Source: Leptolyngbya sp. SIO4C1
GTDB taxonomy: Bacteria; Cyanobacteriota; Cyanobacteriia; Phormidesmidales; Phormidesmidaceae
Direction of reading: 5' to 3'
Assembly: GCA_010671975.1 (NCBI GenBank)
Contig: JAAHIA010000078.1
Location: 1-14,766, forward strand
Length of the DNA stretch: 14,766 nt
Part shown: in pieces, positions 1-7,342 of the stretch
How the letters are laid out: the number at the start of each line of letters is the position of its first letter
How positions within the stretch are numbered: position 1 is the first letter of the stretch
Position numbers and translations under genes: made by a program
Notes under the pieces: model-generated
The model's database searches: none
The model's input: the letters and a program-made list of their open reading frames with translations, nothing else
What the model was told of the DNA's origin: nothing

Positions 1-558
1 TCGCTTCATGTCTTCCGTGAAGTCATACTTGGCGGCTAAAAATGGCCAGTAGGTAACGTTTGCGGCCTTGGAGATGAAGATTGGATGCCCCTTGAGATCG
101 GCAAGATCGGCAATGCCCTGATCGGGGTGAGCAATAATTACCTGCGGATCTTTTTGAAACATGGCGGCAACTGTCACCTTCGGGACGCCTTCAACCACGG
201 CGTTGATAGCATCGGCGGTGTAGCCCATAAAGAAGTCGACCGCATCGCCCATCAGCAGCTGCGTGCCATTCACCTGCGGACCGCCCATCTTGATTGTGAC
301 ATCGAGCCCGTGGTCGGCATAGATGCCCGTGGCCACCGCCTGATAGAAGCCACCGTGCTCAGCTTGAGCGTACCAGTTAGTGCCGTAGGTCACTTTAGTT
401 AGCTCACCCGTAGCGGCAGATTCTGAAATCTCAACAGAGTCTTCTGAGGTAGAAGATGGTCCTGCGCAGGCGGCGGCCAAAAGGCCAGTTCCAGCCGCTA
501 GAGAACCGTACTGAATGAATCGACGACGACTGACTCTAGACATTGTGACTTTAGACAT
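1..558 (-). CDS. ABC transporter substrate-binding lipoprotein, NMT1/SsuA-like (partial, C-terminus beyond left edge)
   Basis: The first 186 codons of a periplasmic substrate-binding protein are present; the frame is still open at base 1. The N-terminus has a twin-arginine motif (SRRRFI, residues 10-15), a short hydrophobic stretch and a lipobox-like LLAAAC ending at Cys31, so a Tat-exported lipoprotein is likely. The mature part begins with a strand-like VTYGTNWYAQAEHGGFYQA segment followed by a GLDVTI...GGPQVNG...LLMGDAVDFFMGY pattern, which is typical of the NMT1/THI5-like and SsuA-like binding proteins of nitrate, sulfonate, pyrimidine-precursor or riboflavin-type importers. The ligand cannot be told from this half. 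The ATG at 558 is preferred over the in-frame ATG at 543 because an AGG lies 8 bases upstream of it. Permease and ATPase genes would be expected beyond the left edge. The gene follows gshB in the same direction with a gap of about 100 bp. Confidence 0.85.
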   Translation of the reverse strand, partial: MSKVTMSRVSRRRFIQYGSLAAGTGLLAAACAGPSSTSEDSVEISESAATGELTKVTYGTNWYAQAEHGGFYQAVATGIYADHGLDVTIKMGGPQVNGTQLLMGDAVDFFMGYTADAINAVVEGVPKVTVAAMFQKDPQVIIAHPDQGIADLADLKGHPIFISKAANVTYWPFLAAKYDFTEDMKR

Positions 559-661
559 TGTATTTACCTATGCGTATCTACCTATCAAATCGTCAACGCC
601 AAATCTGCGAATAGGAGCAGCGCAGCGCCCTCTCTCAACCAGCAATCTCTGGGTCTCCCCG

Positions 662-1621
662 TCAACTCTTCTCTAACCACTCAACTACCCGCTCCCCCAG
701 CCTCACATCGCTGAGCCGATCAATCTCTCGAATTCCCGTTGGACTGGTGACATTCACCTCAGTCAGATATCCACCAATCACATCGATACCGACAAAGACT
801 AAACCATCGCGCTGCAGCGTGGGCGCAAGTTCGCTACAAATTTCGCGATCGCGCTCGGTAATCGCTGCCGTATCCACCCGACCGCCCACGGCCATATTGC
901 CGCGAAACTCTTGCCCAACTGGAATGCGATTAACCGCACCAATCGGTTCACCATCGAGTAAGATAACCCGCTTATCCCCTTCTTTAGCCGCTGGCAGATA
1001 GGCCTGCACCATCACCGGTTCGCGACCGCGCTGGGTACTCACTTCAATCAGAGAGTTAAAGTTGCGATCGCGGCTATCGAGAAACAAAATGCCCTCTCCT
1101 GCTTTACCGCCCAGCGGCTTGAGTACGGCAAACCCCCAGCCCTCAACCGCTTCTCGAATGACCCGCTTATCTTGAGTGACGATGCTCTCAGGAATAGATT
1201 GCCGAAACTGCAGCGCGTACAGCTTTTCGTTAGCGGCTCGCAGTCCCTTAGGCGAATTGACAATGCGCGTTTTGGCCAGATCGATATAGTCCAGAATGTA
1301 GGTGGCGTAGAGGTAAGGAATCGTCACCGGCGGATCGGTACGCATAAAGACAGCGTCCATCTGGTCGAGCGGCTGCCAAGCCGGGTCGCCCGTGGAATAC
1401 CAGTTAGGCGGTGCCTGCCAGCGTCCGGCTTCTAGGCTGACCGGCGTCAGCTGGACTGGTCTGAGCCAGGCAAAGGCGCGGCTGCGGTCGATACCCAGCT
1501 GCGGCGCTTCAGTAATCCAAACCTCGTGACCCAGCTGCTGCGCTGCTTCCATCAGGGCGACACTGGTGTCATGGGTGGGGTCTAGCTTGGCAATCGGGTC
1601 AATGATAAACGCAAGTTTCAC
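662..1621 (-). CDS. gshB: Glutathione synthetase (ATP-grasp)
   Basis: GshB joins gamma-glutamylcysteine and glycine, using ATP, in the last step of cytosolic glutathione synthesis. At 319 residues it matches the usual bacterial length of about 315. The N-terminal domain begins MKLAFIIDPI and contains FMRTDPP (92-98), the characteristic substrate-domain motif. The ATP-grasp core has the glycine-rich loop KPLGGKAGEGI (168-178), GDKR (215-218), FRGNMAVGG (239-247) and the metal-binding end TEVNVTSPTGIREID (287-301). The start codon is GTG at 1621; no upstream in-frame ATG is available and no clear Shine-Dalgarno sequence is visible. A strong terminator upstream (1680-1708) separates it from the DUF1823/chemoreceptor genes, so it probably has its own promoter. 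The glutaredoxin gene that often accompanies gshB in cyanobacteria is not seen next to it. Confidence 0.97.
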   Translation of the reverse strand: MKLAFIIDPIAKLDPTHDTSVALMEAAQQLGHEVWITEAPQLGIDRSRAFAWLRPVQLTPVSLEAGRWQAPPNWYSTGDPAWQPLDQMDAVFMRTDPPVTIPYLYATYILDYIDLAKTRIVNSPKGLRAANEKLYALQFRQSIPESIVTQDKRVIREAVEGWGFAVLKPLGGKAGEGILFLDSRDRNFNSLIEVSTQRGREPVMVQAYLPAAKEGDKRVILLDGEPIGAVNRIPVGQEFRGNMAVGGRVDTAAITERDREICSELAPTLQRDGLVFVGIDVIGGYLTEVNVTSPTGIREIDRLSDVRLGERVVEWLEKS

Positions 1622-1652
1622 AACATCAAGAAATTAGACGCTGCTTTAGATC

Positions 1653-1681
1653 TTTACATATATTGATGATTCGGCTGGCAA
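1653..1681 (-). promoter_or_regulatory. Candidate promoter for gshB
   Basis: Read leftward, TTGCCA (1676-1681, 5 of 6 bases of the sigma-70 -35 consensus) is followed after 17 bases by TGTAAA (1653-1658, 4 of 6 bases of the -10 consensus). The gshB GTG at 1621 would then have a leader of about 25 bases. The position just downstream of a terminator fits an independent gshB transcript. The -10 match is weak, so this is only a candidate. Confidence 0.3.
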
Positions 1682-1708
1682 AAAAAATGCTGCCAAGCTT
1701 GGCAGCAT
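1680..1708 (-). terminator. Intrinsic terminator after the chemoreceptor-DUF1823 transcript
   Basis: A perfect 22-bp palindrome at 1687-1708 (arms ATGCTGCCAAG and its complement, centred on AAGCTT) is followed, in the leftward direction only, by an unbroken run of eight T (1687-1680). The stem is GC-rich close to the loop. This is a textbook rho-independent terminator. It lies about 140 bp after the DUF1823 stop and ends before the gshB start, so it separates the two transcripts. Confidence 0.9.
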
Positions 1709-1740
1709 CAGAAACAGAAAACCAGATTAAGCTGCTTTTC

Positions 1741-1847
1741 TCAGGTTGGTAGACGACCCTGAGTCACAGCAAGTAGTTATCAATAGTCGTGTACTTGAAG
1801 CTCAAGTATGGCTGTCTTTACTTACGAATACAACCTGACTGTGACAG
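1741..1847 (-). other. Structured 3' untranslated region / possible small RNA ahead of the terminator
   Basis: The stretch between the DUF1823 stop and the terminator holds several exact complementarities. There is a 7-bp hairpin at 1792-1808 (TACTTGA, loop AGC, TCAAGTA). TCAGGTTG at 1741-1748 is the complement of CAACCTGA at 1831-1838, and GTCACAG at 1763-1769 is the complement of CTGTGAC at 1839-1845. TCAGG at 1741-1745 can also pair locally with CCTGA at 1758-1762. These pairings are partly exclusive: the second and third cross each other. No credible reading frame was found here on the left-reading strand. With the terminator just beyond, the region could give a small RNA or a stable 3' end; this is inferred from structure only. 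Confidence 0.35.
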
Positions 1848-1850
1848 TTT

Positions 1851-2222
1851 TTAATAGCTGAGCCAGCCCTGCGCTTGCATGTAGCTCAGCAGCCAGCTGG
1901 TCATCGTCGCCCGGCGCGTCAGGCGCGGCACCAGCTGATCGATGCTGTAGCCTTTAAAGCCAAGATAGTCTTTGAGCAGCTGCTTATTGGCTTTGGGGAT
2001 AGCCCGAGTGAGCTGCACGGTAGCCGGGCGGCTTTCAATGAAGTTAGGGGGTTCAGGGTATTTTTCCTGCCAGGTGGGGGCAACTGCTTCAGCCTGCCAC
2101 CGGCCGTTTGTCTGACGATAGCCCAGCGTGTACCAAACCAGCTGATTGACGGTCTCATCCGCTAGCTCGTCGTTGAGAATGGCCCAGAGGGTTTCGGTGG
2201 TCAGGGGAGGCAGTGCGCTCAT
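1851..2222 (-). CDS. Conserved cyanobacterial protein, probable DUF1823 family
   Basis: This 123-residue soluble protein has no signal peptide or membrane segment. I recognise the pattern as probable DUF1823, a family found mainly in cyanobacteria with no assigned function: an N-terminal LPPLTTETLWAIL segment, LVWYTLGYR (28-36), the EKYPEPPNFIESRPATVQLTR stretch (53-73), KQLLKDYLGFKGY (80-92) and a C-terminal TRRATMTSWLLSYMQ helix. Its ATG lies inside the stop codon of the upstream chemoreceptor gene (ATGA, 4-base overlap), so the two are almost certainly cotranscribed and probably translationally coupled. This is the only functional hint the window offers. The family assignment is from memory of the motif; function is unknown. 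Confidence 0.8.
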   Translation of the reverse strand: MSALPPLTTETLWAILNDELADETVNQLVWYTLGYRQTNGRWQAEAVAPTWQEKYPEPPNFIESRPATVQLTRAIPKANKQLLKDYLGFKGYSIDQLVPRLTRRATMTSWLLSYMQAQGWLSY

Positions 2223-4471
2223 AGACTCGCAGCAGGATCGGCAGGTGAGAGCTGAAATCGAGCGAGGCTCTGCTGCAGCGTCTGGACAAGCTGCTCGATT
2301 TGCTCAGACTGCTGTGAGCTCAGGCTGGCTTGCTCAGTAGTGTCGGCTGCAATATTAGCAATCTCGTGCACCGACTCTAGCGTGGTTTGGGCGGAGATCG
2401 CAAGCGACTGGCTCGACTGACTGACCTGCTGAGCCAGCTGAGTCAGCGGTTCAGCCTCAGTTTCGATCTGGCGGAACGCGGTGTGGGTTTGCTGAGTGCC
2501 GGTACGGAAACGCTCAACGGTTTGCTCCACAGCGGCGACTGCCTGATTGAGCTGCGTAGCCGCAGCTTGGATCTGCTGCCGATGCCGCTGCTGCTGGCTG
2601 AGCGACTGCTGTGTCTGAGTGATGAGCGCTTTAATTTGAGCGGCAATGCCTTCGAACTCTCTGAGTAAGCCAGCCATCTGCTCGGCAGTTTGCGATCGCG
2701 AGGCGCGCGCTGCTAGGCCAGCCGCATTGGTCAGTAGCGCCTGGATTAGCGTGGCGGTCTGCCGCTGGTCTCTGGCAAACTGAGCAGTGGTTTCTGTGGC
2801 AGCAACCAGCGAGACTGTCTTCTGAGCCAGCTGACCGAGGTGAGCCTGTAGCGTATTGGTCTCCTGAGTCAGCGCACTGACCGTCTGCTGCCCCTGTTCG
2901 ACCTCGGTCTGCGTCATCTGCATCGCTTTGCTGGCCGTGGTGGCCTGCTGCGCCAGCTGCTCGACCCGCTGCTGAACCTCGGCCATTAGCTGCTCAATCT
3001 GCTGAGTGGCGGCTGTCTGGCGCTGTGCCTGCTGAATAATTTCGGCCGAGTGCTGGGCTAGCGGGTCTGTCCCTTGGTGGATGGCAGCTGCCGCATGCTG
3101 GGTCTCTGCCACGGTTATTCTAAGGCGCTCGACCAGCTGGTTGAGCCGCTTGGCCAGAGGAGCGGCAAGCCCCGAAGCGGGCGGTATGCTGATGCTCAGA
3201 TTGCCGCTTTGTACGCTGGCGATCGCATCTAGTAAAGCTTGGACTTCCTGCTGCTGCAGCTGCTGAGCCTTGGCGCGATCGGCAGTTTGCTGCAGCTGGG
3301 CTTCTACCTCAGCCGTATGCGCAATTTCTTGGCGAATGCGATCGCGATTGGTCTTCAGCTGCGCTAGCAGGTTAAAAAACGACATCGACAGCTGCGCTAG
3401 CTCGTCTTTACTGCGCAGCTGCGCCAGCAGCGTCTCGTCGGCGTTAGCCAGGCGGTTGCATTCATTCAAGACCGGCCGCAGATGCCGGTTAAGGTAGCGA
3501 ATTGCCAGCACGGTCACAGTTGCCAGCAGCAGCGTTACTAGCAGCGTCGCGCCCACTGTAATCACCATCACTTGATCAAAGACAGCCGTATAGGGAACAA
3601 AAGCAGCGGCCATCCAGCTGCGCTCAGGCAGCCACTGATAGGCCCAGTAGCCCGTATCTCCTTCTAAAAAGCCGGCTTCGCTCGCTCGCATCTGCGGCCA
3701 CAGCTGGCTGAGCTCAGCAATATCTTGATAGGTTTGCGAAGTCGATGCGTTAGCCTGGGCAGGGTTGGCTAAAACGTTGCCCTGACGCGACAGCAGCACA
3801 AAGCGCCCCGACTCGCGCAGCACCGGCTGATCGAGCACCGCATTGAGATAGCGGCTGTCTAGATCGATGACGGTCGCCCCTAGCCAGGTGCCTTGCTGAT
3901 CAAAAATCTGTGCATAGTAGCTGATCAGGCCGCCGCGATCGCTTTGATAGACAGTAGTCCAAGCGTTAGTCTGAGAGAGAAAATAGGTTTCGTACTGCTC
4001 GGTCTCAGGGTAAAAGCGATTGGTGCCGGCCTGATTGACATAGCGGCCGCTGTCTGCGTCGCTGCCGGTCGCCTGATAGCTAGGAAAGAACCACTGCTGG
4101 CTGGGTAAGATACCGTACGGCCGCTGCCCAAAGCCGAGCCCAACAGCGAACGGCGGGCGCACCTGAAAGAGCTGGCGGACCAGAGTTTGATAGGCGTCTG
4201 GATTTTCAACCCCGCGCGCATAGAGCGTTGCCACACTGACGCTGAGCCCACTCGCTAGAATTTCAGCCTGATCGCTGACATCGTCAATCGCGTTGACCTT
4301 GCTGCTCAGCGCCGTCTGAATCTGATCTTCGGCTTGAAATTTGACGGTCTCACCAAACAGGAAGGCCATACCGCCTACCCCAGCTAGCGCACCGCCCATA
4401 ATCAAGAGGAAAAGCTTTAAGCCAAATGAATTTGCCCGCAGTTTCTGACTTATCTGAGCCCAGATATTCAT
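2219..4471 (-). CDS. Chemoreceptor-like transmembrane protein: Cache-type sensor, HAMP, degenerate MCP signalling domain
   Basis: The 750-residue protein has TM1 at about 19-40, an extracytoplasmic region at 41-300 and TM2 at about 301-324. The outer region contains WTTVYQSDRGGLISYYAQIFDQQGTWLG-type spacing (171-198) and ends near VIDLDSRY, resembling double-Cache (PDC) sensors. A HAMP-like segment follows at 325-375, possibly a second at about 410-455, then a long Gln/Ala-rich coiled coil. Residues 579-592 align with the receptor hairpin tip LALNAAxEAARAGE, but the conserved Glu residues are Leu586 and Arg592, and the GRGFAVVA segment is missing (593-603). The C-terminus (IANIAADTTEQASLSSQQSEQIEQL, interrupted form at about 704-728) is MCP-like. 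It may therefore not bind CheA/CheW normally. The start ATG at 4471 has AAGGA close upstream, and an in-frame TAG upstream rules out a much longer protein. The downstream DUF1823 gene overlaps by 4 bases. Confidence 0.85.
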   Translation of the reverse strand: MNIWAQISQKLRANSFGLKLFLLIMGGALAGVGGMAFLFGETVKFQAEDQIQTALSSKVNAIDDVSDQAEILASGLSVSVATLYARGVENPDAYQTLVRQLFQVRPPFAVGLGFGQRPYGILPSQQWFFPSYQATGSDADSGRYVNQAGTNRFYPETEQYETYFLSQTNAWTTVYQSDRGGLISYYAQIFDQQGTWLGATVIDLDSRYLNAVLDQPVLRESGRFVLLSRQGNVLANPAQANASTSQTYQDIAELSQLWPQMRASEAGFLEGDTGYWAYQWLPERSWMAAAFVPYTAVFDQVMVITVGATLLVTLLLATVTVLAIRYLNRHLRPVLNECNRLANADETLLAQLRSKDELAQLSMSFFNLLAQLKTNRDRIRQEIAHTAEVEAQLQQTADRAKAQQLQQQEVQALLDAIASVQSGNLSISIPPASGLAAPLAKRLNQLVERLRITVAETQHAAAAIHQGTDPLAQHSAEIIQQAQRQTAATQQIEQLMAEVQQRVEQLAQQATTASKAMQMTQTEVEQGQQTVSALTQETNTLQAHLGQLAQKTVSLVAATETTAQFARDQRQTATLIQALLTNAAGLAARASRSQTAEQMAGLLREFEGIAAQIKALITQTQQSLSQQQRHRQQIQAAATQLNQAVAAVEQTVERFRTGTQQTHTAFRQIETEAEPLTQLAQQVSQSSQSLAISAQTTLESVHEIANIAADTTEQASLSSQQSEQIEQLVQTLQQSLARFQLSPADPAASL

Positions 4472-4514
4472 AGGTCCTTTTACCGGTCTCTTTGCTCTAT
4501 TTGCTGCCTAACAG

Positions 4515-4538
4515 TCAGTTCATCTTTTTATACCTCCT
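4515..4538 (-). promoter_or_regulatory. Strong Shine-Dalgarno with a two-codon mini-ORF in the chemoreceptor leader
   Basis: Read leftward, a perfect AGGAGG (4533-4538) is followed after 9 bases by ATG AAC TGA (4523-4515), which would encode only Met-Asn. It is stronger than the ribosome-binding site of the chemoreceptor itself, whose ATG lies 44 bases further on. TATAAG just upstream of AGGAGG resembles a -10 element, and if it acts as one the mini-ORF would be near the 5' end of the mRNA. The in-frame TAG upstream of the chemoreceptor start means this cannot be an N-terminal extension. A regulatory start-stop element is possible; so is chance. Confidence 0.3.
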
Positions 4539-4671
4539 ACTTATACCGATATTTTTCGGACAGATTAAGTAAAAGATCGTGACGATAATAAAATCTTTAC
4601 GCGGATGAAAGGCCGGCTATTGGCTTTTTCGCGCCCGCATCCTCTCTAAAGTCCTCTATGCATTAGCCCTT

Positions 4672-5520
4672 TTGAGTACTGCCCTCGATTGCCAAAAAAT
4701 CCAGCAGGGACTCACTGCCTACGCTCGGCGCGATCTGCCGTTTCGGGCACTGCGCCCCCAGTTTCAGCTGCTGACGTTTGAGACGCTGCCTTCCACGAAT
4801 GCCGAACTTTGGCGCAGGGTTGAGCAAGGAACGGCGGCGGCCGGCACCGCTGCGATCGCGCTTACTCAGACAGCCGGTCGAGGCCAGCGCGGTAAAACCT
4901 GGCTGTCGACGGCGGGTGGGCTTTACCTATCGCTGCTGCTGGAGCCAGACTGGCCGCTGGCAGCGCTGCCGCAGCTGACGCTGTGCAGCGCCTGGGGCAT
5001 TGCCTCACAGCTAAATGCGCTCTCCATTCCAGCGCAGATTAAATGGCCTAACGACTTAGTGGTCGCTGGTCGCAAGCTGGGTGGCATTTTGACAGAGACG
5101 CGGCTGAGCCAAGCTGCGATTACCCATGCGGTGATTGGCGTAGGGCTCAACTGGCAAAATTCAGTGCCCCCTACCGGCATTACCCTGCAGCAGGTGCTCA
5201 CCCGGCGCTGTCTATCAGCGCCAGCCTGTCTAGAAGAGCTAGCCGCTATCGTGCTGAGAGGGCTGTGGGAAGGCATCTGCTATCGCCAGCAGATCGGTAG
5301 CGCTGCCTTTATGAAGCACTATCAAAATTTACTGATGCACCGAGGACAGTCTGTAAGCCTAGGTGGGAATACTGGCAGTATTGTTGGCGTTTCTGAAACG
5401 GGTCGACTACAGGTTAGGCTGTATTCAGATCACACCCTAGAAACAGCACAGCTGATATCCTTTCAGCCAGGCGAATTTTCTCTGGGCTACAATAACTCTG
5501 GACTAGACAGTTTAGTTTAA
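4672..5520 (+). CDS. birA: Biotin--[acetyl-CoA-carboxylase] ligase (short form without DNA-binding domain)
   Basis: BirA makes biotinyl-AMP and transfers biotin to the carrier protein of acetyl-CoA carboxylase in the cytosol. The catalytic core is clear: STN at 41-43, the biotinyl-adenylate loop GRGQRGKTW (69-77), KWPND (124-128), KLGGIL (135-140) and GVGLN (156-160). A C-terminal SH3-like domain (about 224-270, GQSVSLGG...GSIVGVSETGRLQV) completes the fold. At 282 residues it lacks the N-terminal helix-turn-helix of E. coli BirA, so it is an enzyme and not a biotin-operon repressor. The start is taken as TTG at 4672; an in-frame stop lies at 4606-4608 and no ATG or convincing ribosome-binding site is seen between, so the exact start is uncertain. 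It is the first gene of a rightward series and is 34 bp from the M23 peptidase gene. Confidence 0.95.
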   Translation: MSTALDCQKIQQGLTAYARRDLPFRALRPQFQLLTFETLPSTNAELWRRVEQGTAAAGTAAIALTQTAGRGQRGKTWLSTAGGLYLSLLLEPDWPLAALPQLTLCSAWGIASQLNALSIPAQIKWPNDLVVAGRKLGGILTETRLSQAAITHAVIGVGLNWQNSVPPTGITLQQVLTRRCLSAPACLEELAAIVLRGLWEGICYRQQIGSAAFMKHYQNLLMHRGQSVSLGGNTGSIVGVSETGRLQVRLYSDHTLETAQLISFQPGEFSLGYNNSGLDSLV

Positions 5521-5554
5521 TTTTTAACCCTTCCTACTTTAGTTTCTACGTTTA

Positions 5555-6922
5555 ATGGAACCCACGCGGCCCCTAGCTATGGATGCTTCTACAAGAATCG
5601 CTCAGCACGCAGAATCACAGAAATACTGGCTGTGGCTGGCCCGGTTAGGAATGCTAGGCTGTCTCAGCCTGCTAGGCACTCAGCAAGTGTTGGCCCAGAC
5701 GGCAATAGACTTGGCTCCGACTGAACCGACTGTGTCCGAGCCGGCCGCGCCTGAGCCAATCGCTATTCCGACACCGGCTGCGCCCAAGCCCGCGCCCGCA
5801 GCTGCGCCTAAGCCTGCGCCCGTGGCCACGCCAGCCCCCAACCCAGTTACCCCGGCTGCGGCCAGCGCGCCTGAACCTGCAGCACCAGCCCCCGTCGCGC
5901 CTGAAGTGGCAGCGCCTACAGTCACAGCGCCCGAGACCGTCGCACCCGAAATCGTGACGCCCAGCGACCTGGTGCCCGAGTCTATCCCCACGGCGGAAAA
6001 TTCACCGGCAGACTACGGTACGGTCTTTATTGATCCTACTGACTACAGCGTTGGCGCAACCGAAAACCCCAGCGTTATTTTTGCAGAGCGCGGCAGCGGC
6101 TGCCAGTTTGCCATTCAGCAGGGACAGTCAGTTCCAAGCGGTGCCTGCGCCCAGGCAGCGCCCCAGTCACCCACCGTTGCTGCAGCGTCGCCTCGCTTTG
6201 CGCCGACGTCAGCCAGCCGCCCATCGGCCCCTTCAATCAGCCTAGGGCCAATTAGCGTAGGCCCCTCGGGCGTACAGGTCTCTGGGCTGACCACAGCGGC
6301 CAGCCGCCGCTACTACAATCAGCTGGCTCGACCGCTGGTGAATCTGCAGGCAAACAAGCCTTTCTTATTTCCGCTTTCGATTCCGGCGCCGATTACCTCG
6401 CTGTTCGGCTGGCGTTTGCATCCAATTTTTGGTGAACATCGCTTTCATGCGGGGACTGACTTCGGTGCGCCGATGGGGACACCGGTACTGGCGACGCGCG
6501 CCGGGCAGGTAACAGCGGCAGAATTTTTAGGCGGCTATGGCCTCACGGTGATCCTGCGTCATAACGAAGACGATCTTGATTTAGAAAGCCGCTATGCTCA
6601 CCTATCGCAGCTGCTAGTGCAGCCGGGCGAGTGGGTTGAAAAAGGCGAGGTGGTGGGGCTGGTTGGCAGTACCGGTAACTCGACCGGACCGCACCTGCAC
6701 TTTGAGCTGCGTCAGCTGACCGGCGATGGCTGGGTGGCAGTGAGCCCTAACGAGGTGATGCAGCAGGCGCTGAATAATTTAATTGCAACGCTGAACAACC
6801 CGCAGCTGGCGCTAGGGCTATTGCCCAGCGATGAGGCCGAGAACCAAGACGCAGCCGCCAAGCCAGCGGAGACTGCAGCGCCAGTAACGGCCTTTCGACC
6901 CGCGCAGCCGAACGCCAACTAG
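5555..6922 (+). CDS. Secreted M23-family metallopeptidase with Pro/Ala-rich linker
   Basis: This is a LytM/M23-type zinc endopeptidase, a class that cuts peptide cross-links in peptidoglycan or activates amidases. A hydrophobic segment at about 25-46 followed by VLA-QTA looks like a signal peptide. Residues 53-148 are a low-complexity linker rich in Ala, Pro and Glu, likely spanning the wall. Two cysteines, Cys183 and Cys198, could form a disulfide. The catalytic domain (about 270-405) has FGWRLHPIFGEHRFHAGTD with zinc ligands His298 and Asp302, the YAHL motif (His349), and GPHLHFEL with His380/His382. All key residues are present, so it should be active. The start could be ATG 5555 or the in-frame ATG at 5579; neither has a clear ribosome-binding site. 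It is 34 bp from birA and 6 bp from the thioesterase gene. Confidence 0.93.
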   Translation: MEPTRPLAMDASTRIAQHAESQKYWLWLARLGMLGCLSLLGTQQVLAQTAIDLAPTEPTVSEPAAPEPIAIPTPAAPKPAPAAAPKPAPVATPAPNPVTPAAASAPEPAAPAPVAPEVAAPTVTAPETVAPEIVTPSDLVPESIPTAENSPADYGTVFIDPTDYSVGATENPSVIFAERGSGCQFAIQQGQSVPSGACAQAAPQSPTVAAASPRFAPTSASRPSAPSISLGPISVGPSGVQVSGLTTAASRRYYNQLARPLVNLQANKPFLFPLSIPAPITSLFGWRLHPIFGEHRFHAGTDFGAPMGTPVLATRAGQVTAAEFLGGYGLTVILRHNEDDLDLESRYAHLSQLLVQPGEWVEKGEVVGLVGSTGNSTGPHLHFELRQLTGDGWVAVSPNEVMQQALNNLIATLNNPQLALGLLPSDEAENQDAAAKPAETAAPVTAFRPAQPNAN

Positions 6923-6928
6923 GGCGGC

Positions 6929-7339
6929 ATGACCTTCGCCTATCGCCGCACTGTTCGCTTCCATGAAACGGATGCGGCCGGCGTGGTTTATTTTGCTAAT
7001 GTCTTAACCCTGTGTCACGAGGCCTACGAAGCCTCGCTAGCGGCGGCTGGCATCAACCTGCGACAGTTTTTTGGACAGGCCCAGACGGCCTTTCCGATTG
7101 TGCAGGCCACCGTCGATTTTCGCCGGCCTTTACACTGCGGCGATCAGCTTGTGATTCAGCTATCACCGCAGCAAACCGGCCCAGACAGCTTTGAGATTGC
7201 CTATACGCTAGAAGCCGCTGCGACCTCGGTGCTAGCAACCGCGCTGACTCGTCACGTCTGCATTGATGCGGCAGCGCGGCAGCGACAGCCCATAACGCCT
7301 GCCATGACTGCCTGGCTGGCTAAGACTGCTGAAGTTTGA
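6929..7339 (+). CDS. Hotdog-fold thioesterase, probable 1,4-dihydroxy-2-naphthoyl-CoA hydrolase
   Basis: A 136-residue single-domain 4HBT thioesterase. The N-terminal motif HETDAAGVVYFANVLTLCHEAYEASL (interrupted here for brevity at residues 12-37) carries Asp15, equivalent to the active-site Asp of this class. Further matches to the cyanobacterial DHNA-CoA hydrolase type (Synechocystis Slr0204) are the CHEAYE segment, the PLHCGDQLVIQL strand pair (67-78) and RHVCIDAA near the end. The reaction releases DHNA from its CoA ester for phylloquinone, the photosystem I quinone. A YbgC-like acyl-CoA thioesterase is the main alternative. The ATG is 6 bp after the M23 stop, with AGGG 4 bases upstream of it, so it is probably cotranscribed with birA and the peptidase gene. 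The neighbours give no pathway link. Confidence 0.85.
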   Translation: MTFAYRRTVRFHETDAAGVVYFANVLTLCHEAYEASLAAAGINLRQFFGQAQTAFPIVQATVDFRRPLHCGDQLVIQLSPQQTGPDSFEIAYTLEAAATSVLATALTRHVCIDAAARQRQPITPAMTAWLAKTAEV

Positions 7340-7342
7340 AGC

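Noticed and set aside
85..402. Rightward open frame of 105 codons
   Set aside because: It is antisense to the Tat-lipoprotein gene, which has clear family motifs across the same stretch.
559..661. Promoter for the left-edge binding-protein gene
   Set aside because: TTGGCG and TTGACG hexamers are present in the leftward direction, but no spaced -10 element matches well enough.
1808..1861. Rightward 17-codon ORF starting MAVFTYEY
   Set aside because: It has no ribosome-binding site, its ATG lies at the end of a hairpin, and it resembles no known small protein.
5680..5991. Leftward Gly/Ala-rich frame of 103 codons
   Set aside because: It is the complement of the Pro/Ala linker of the M23 peptidase; low complexity explains the absence of stops.
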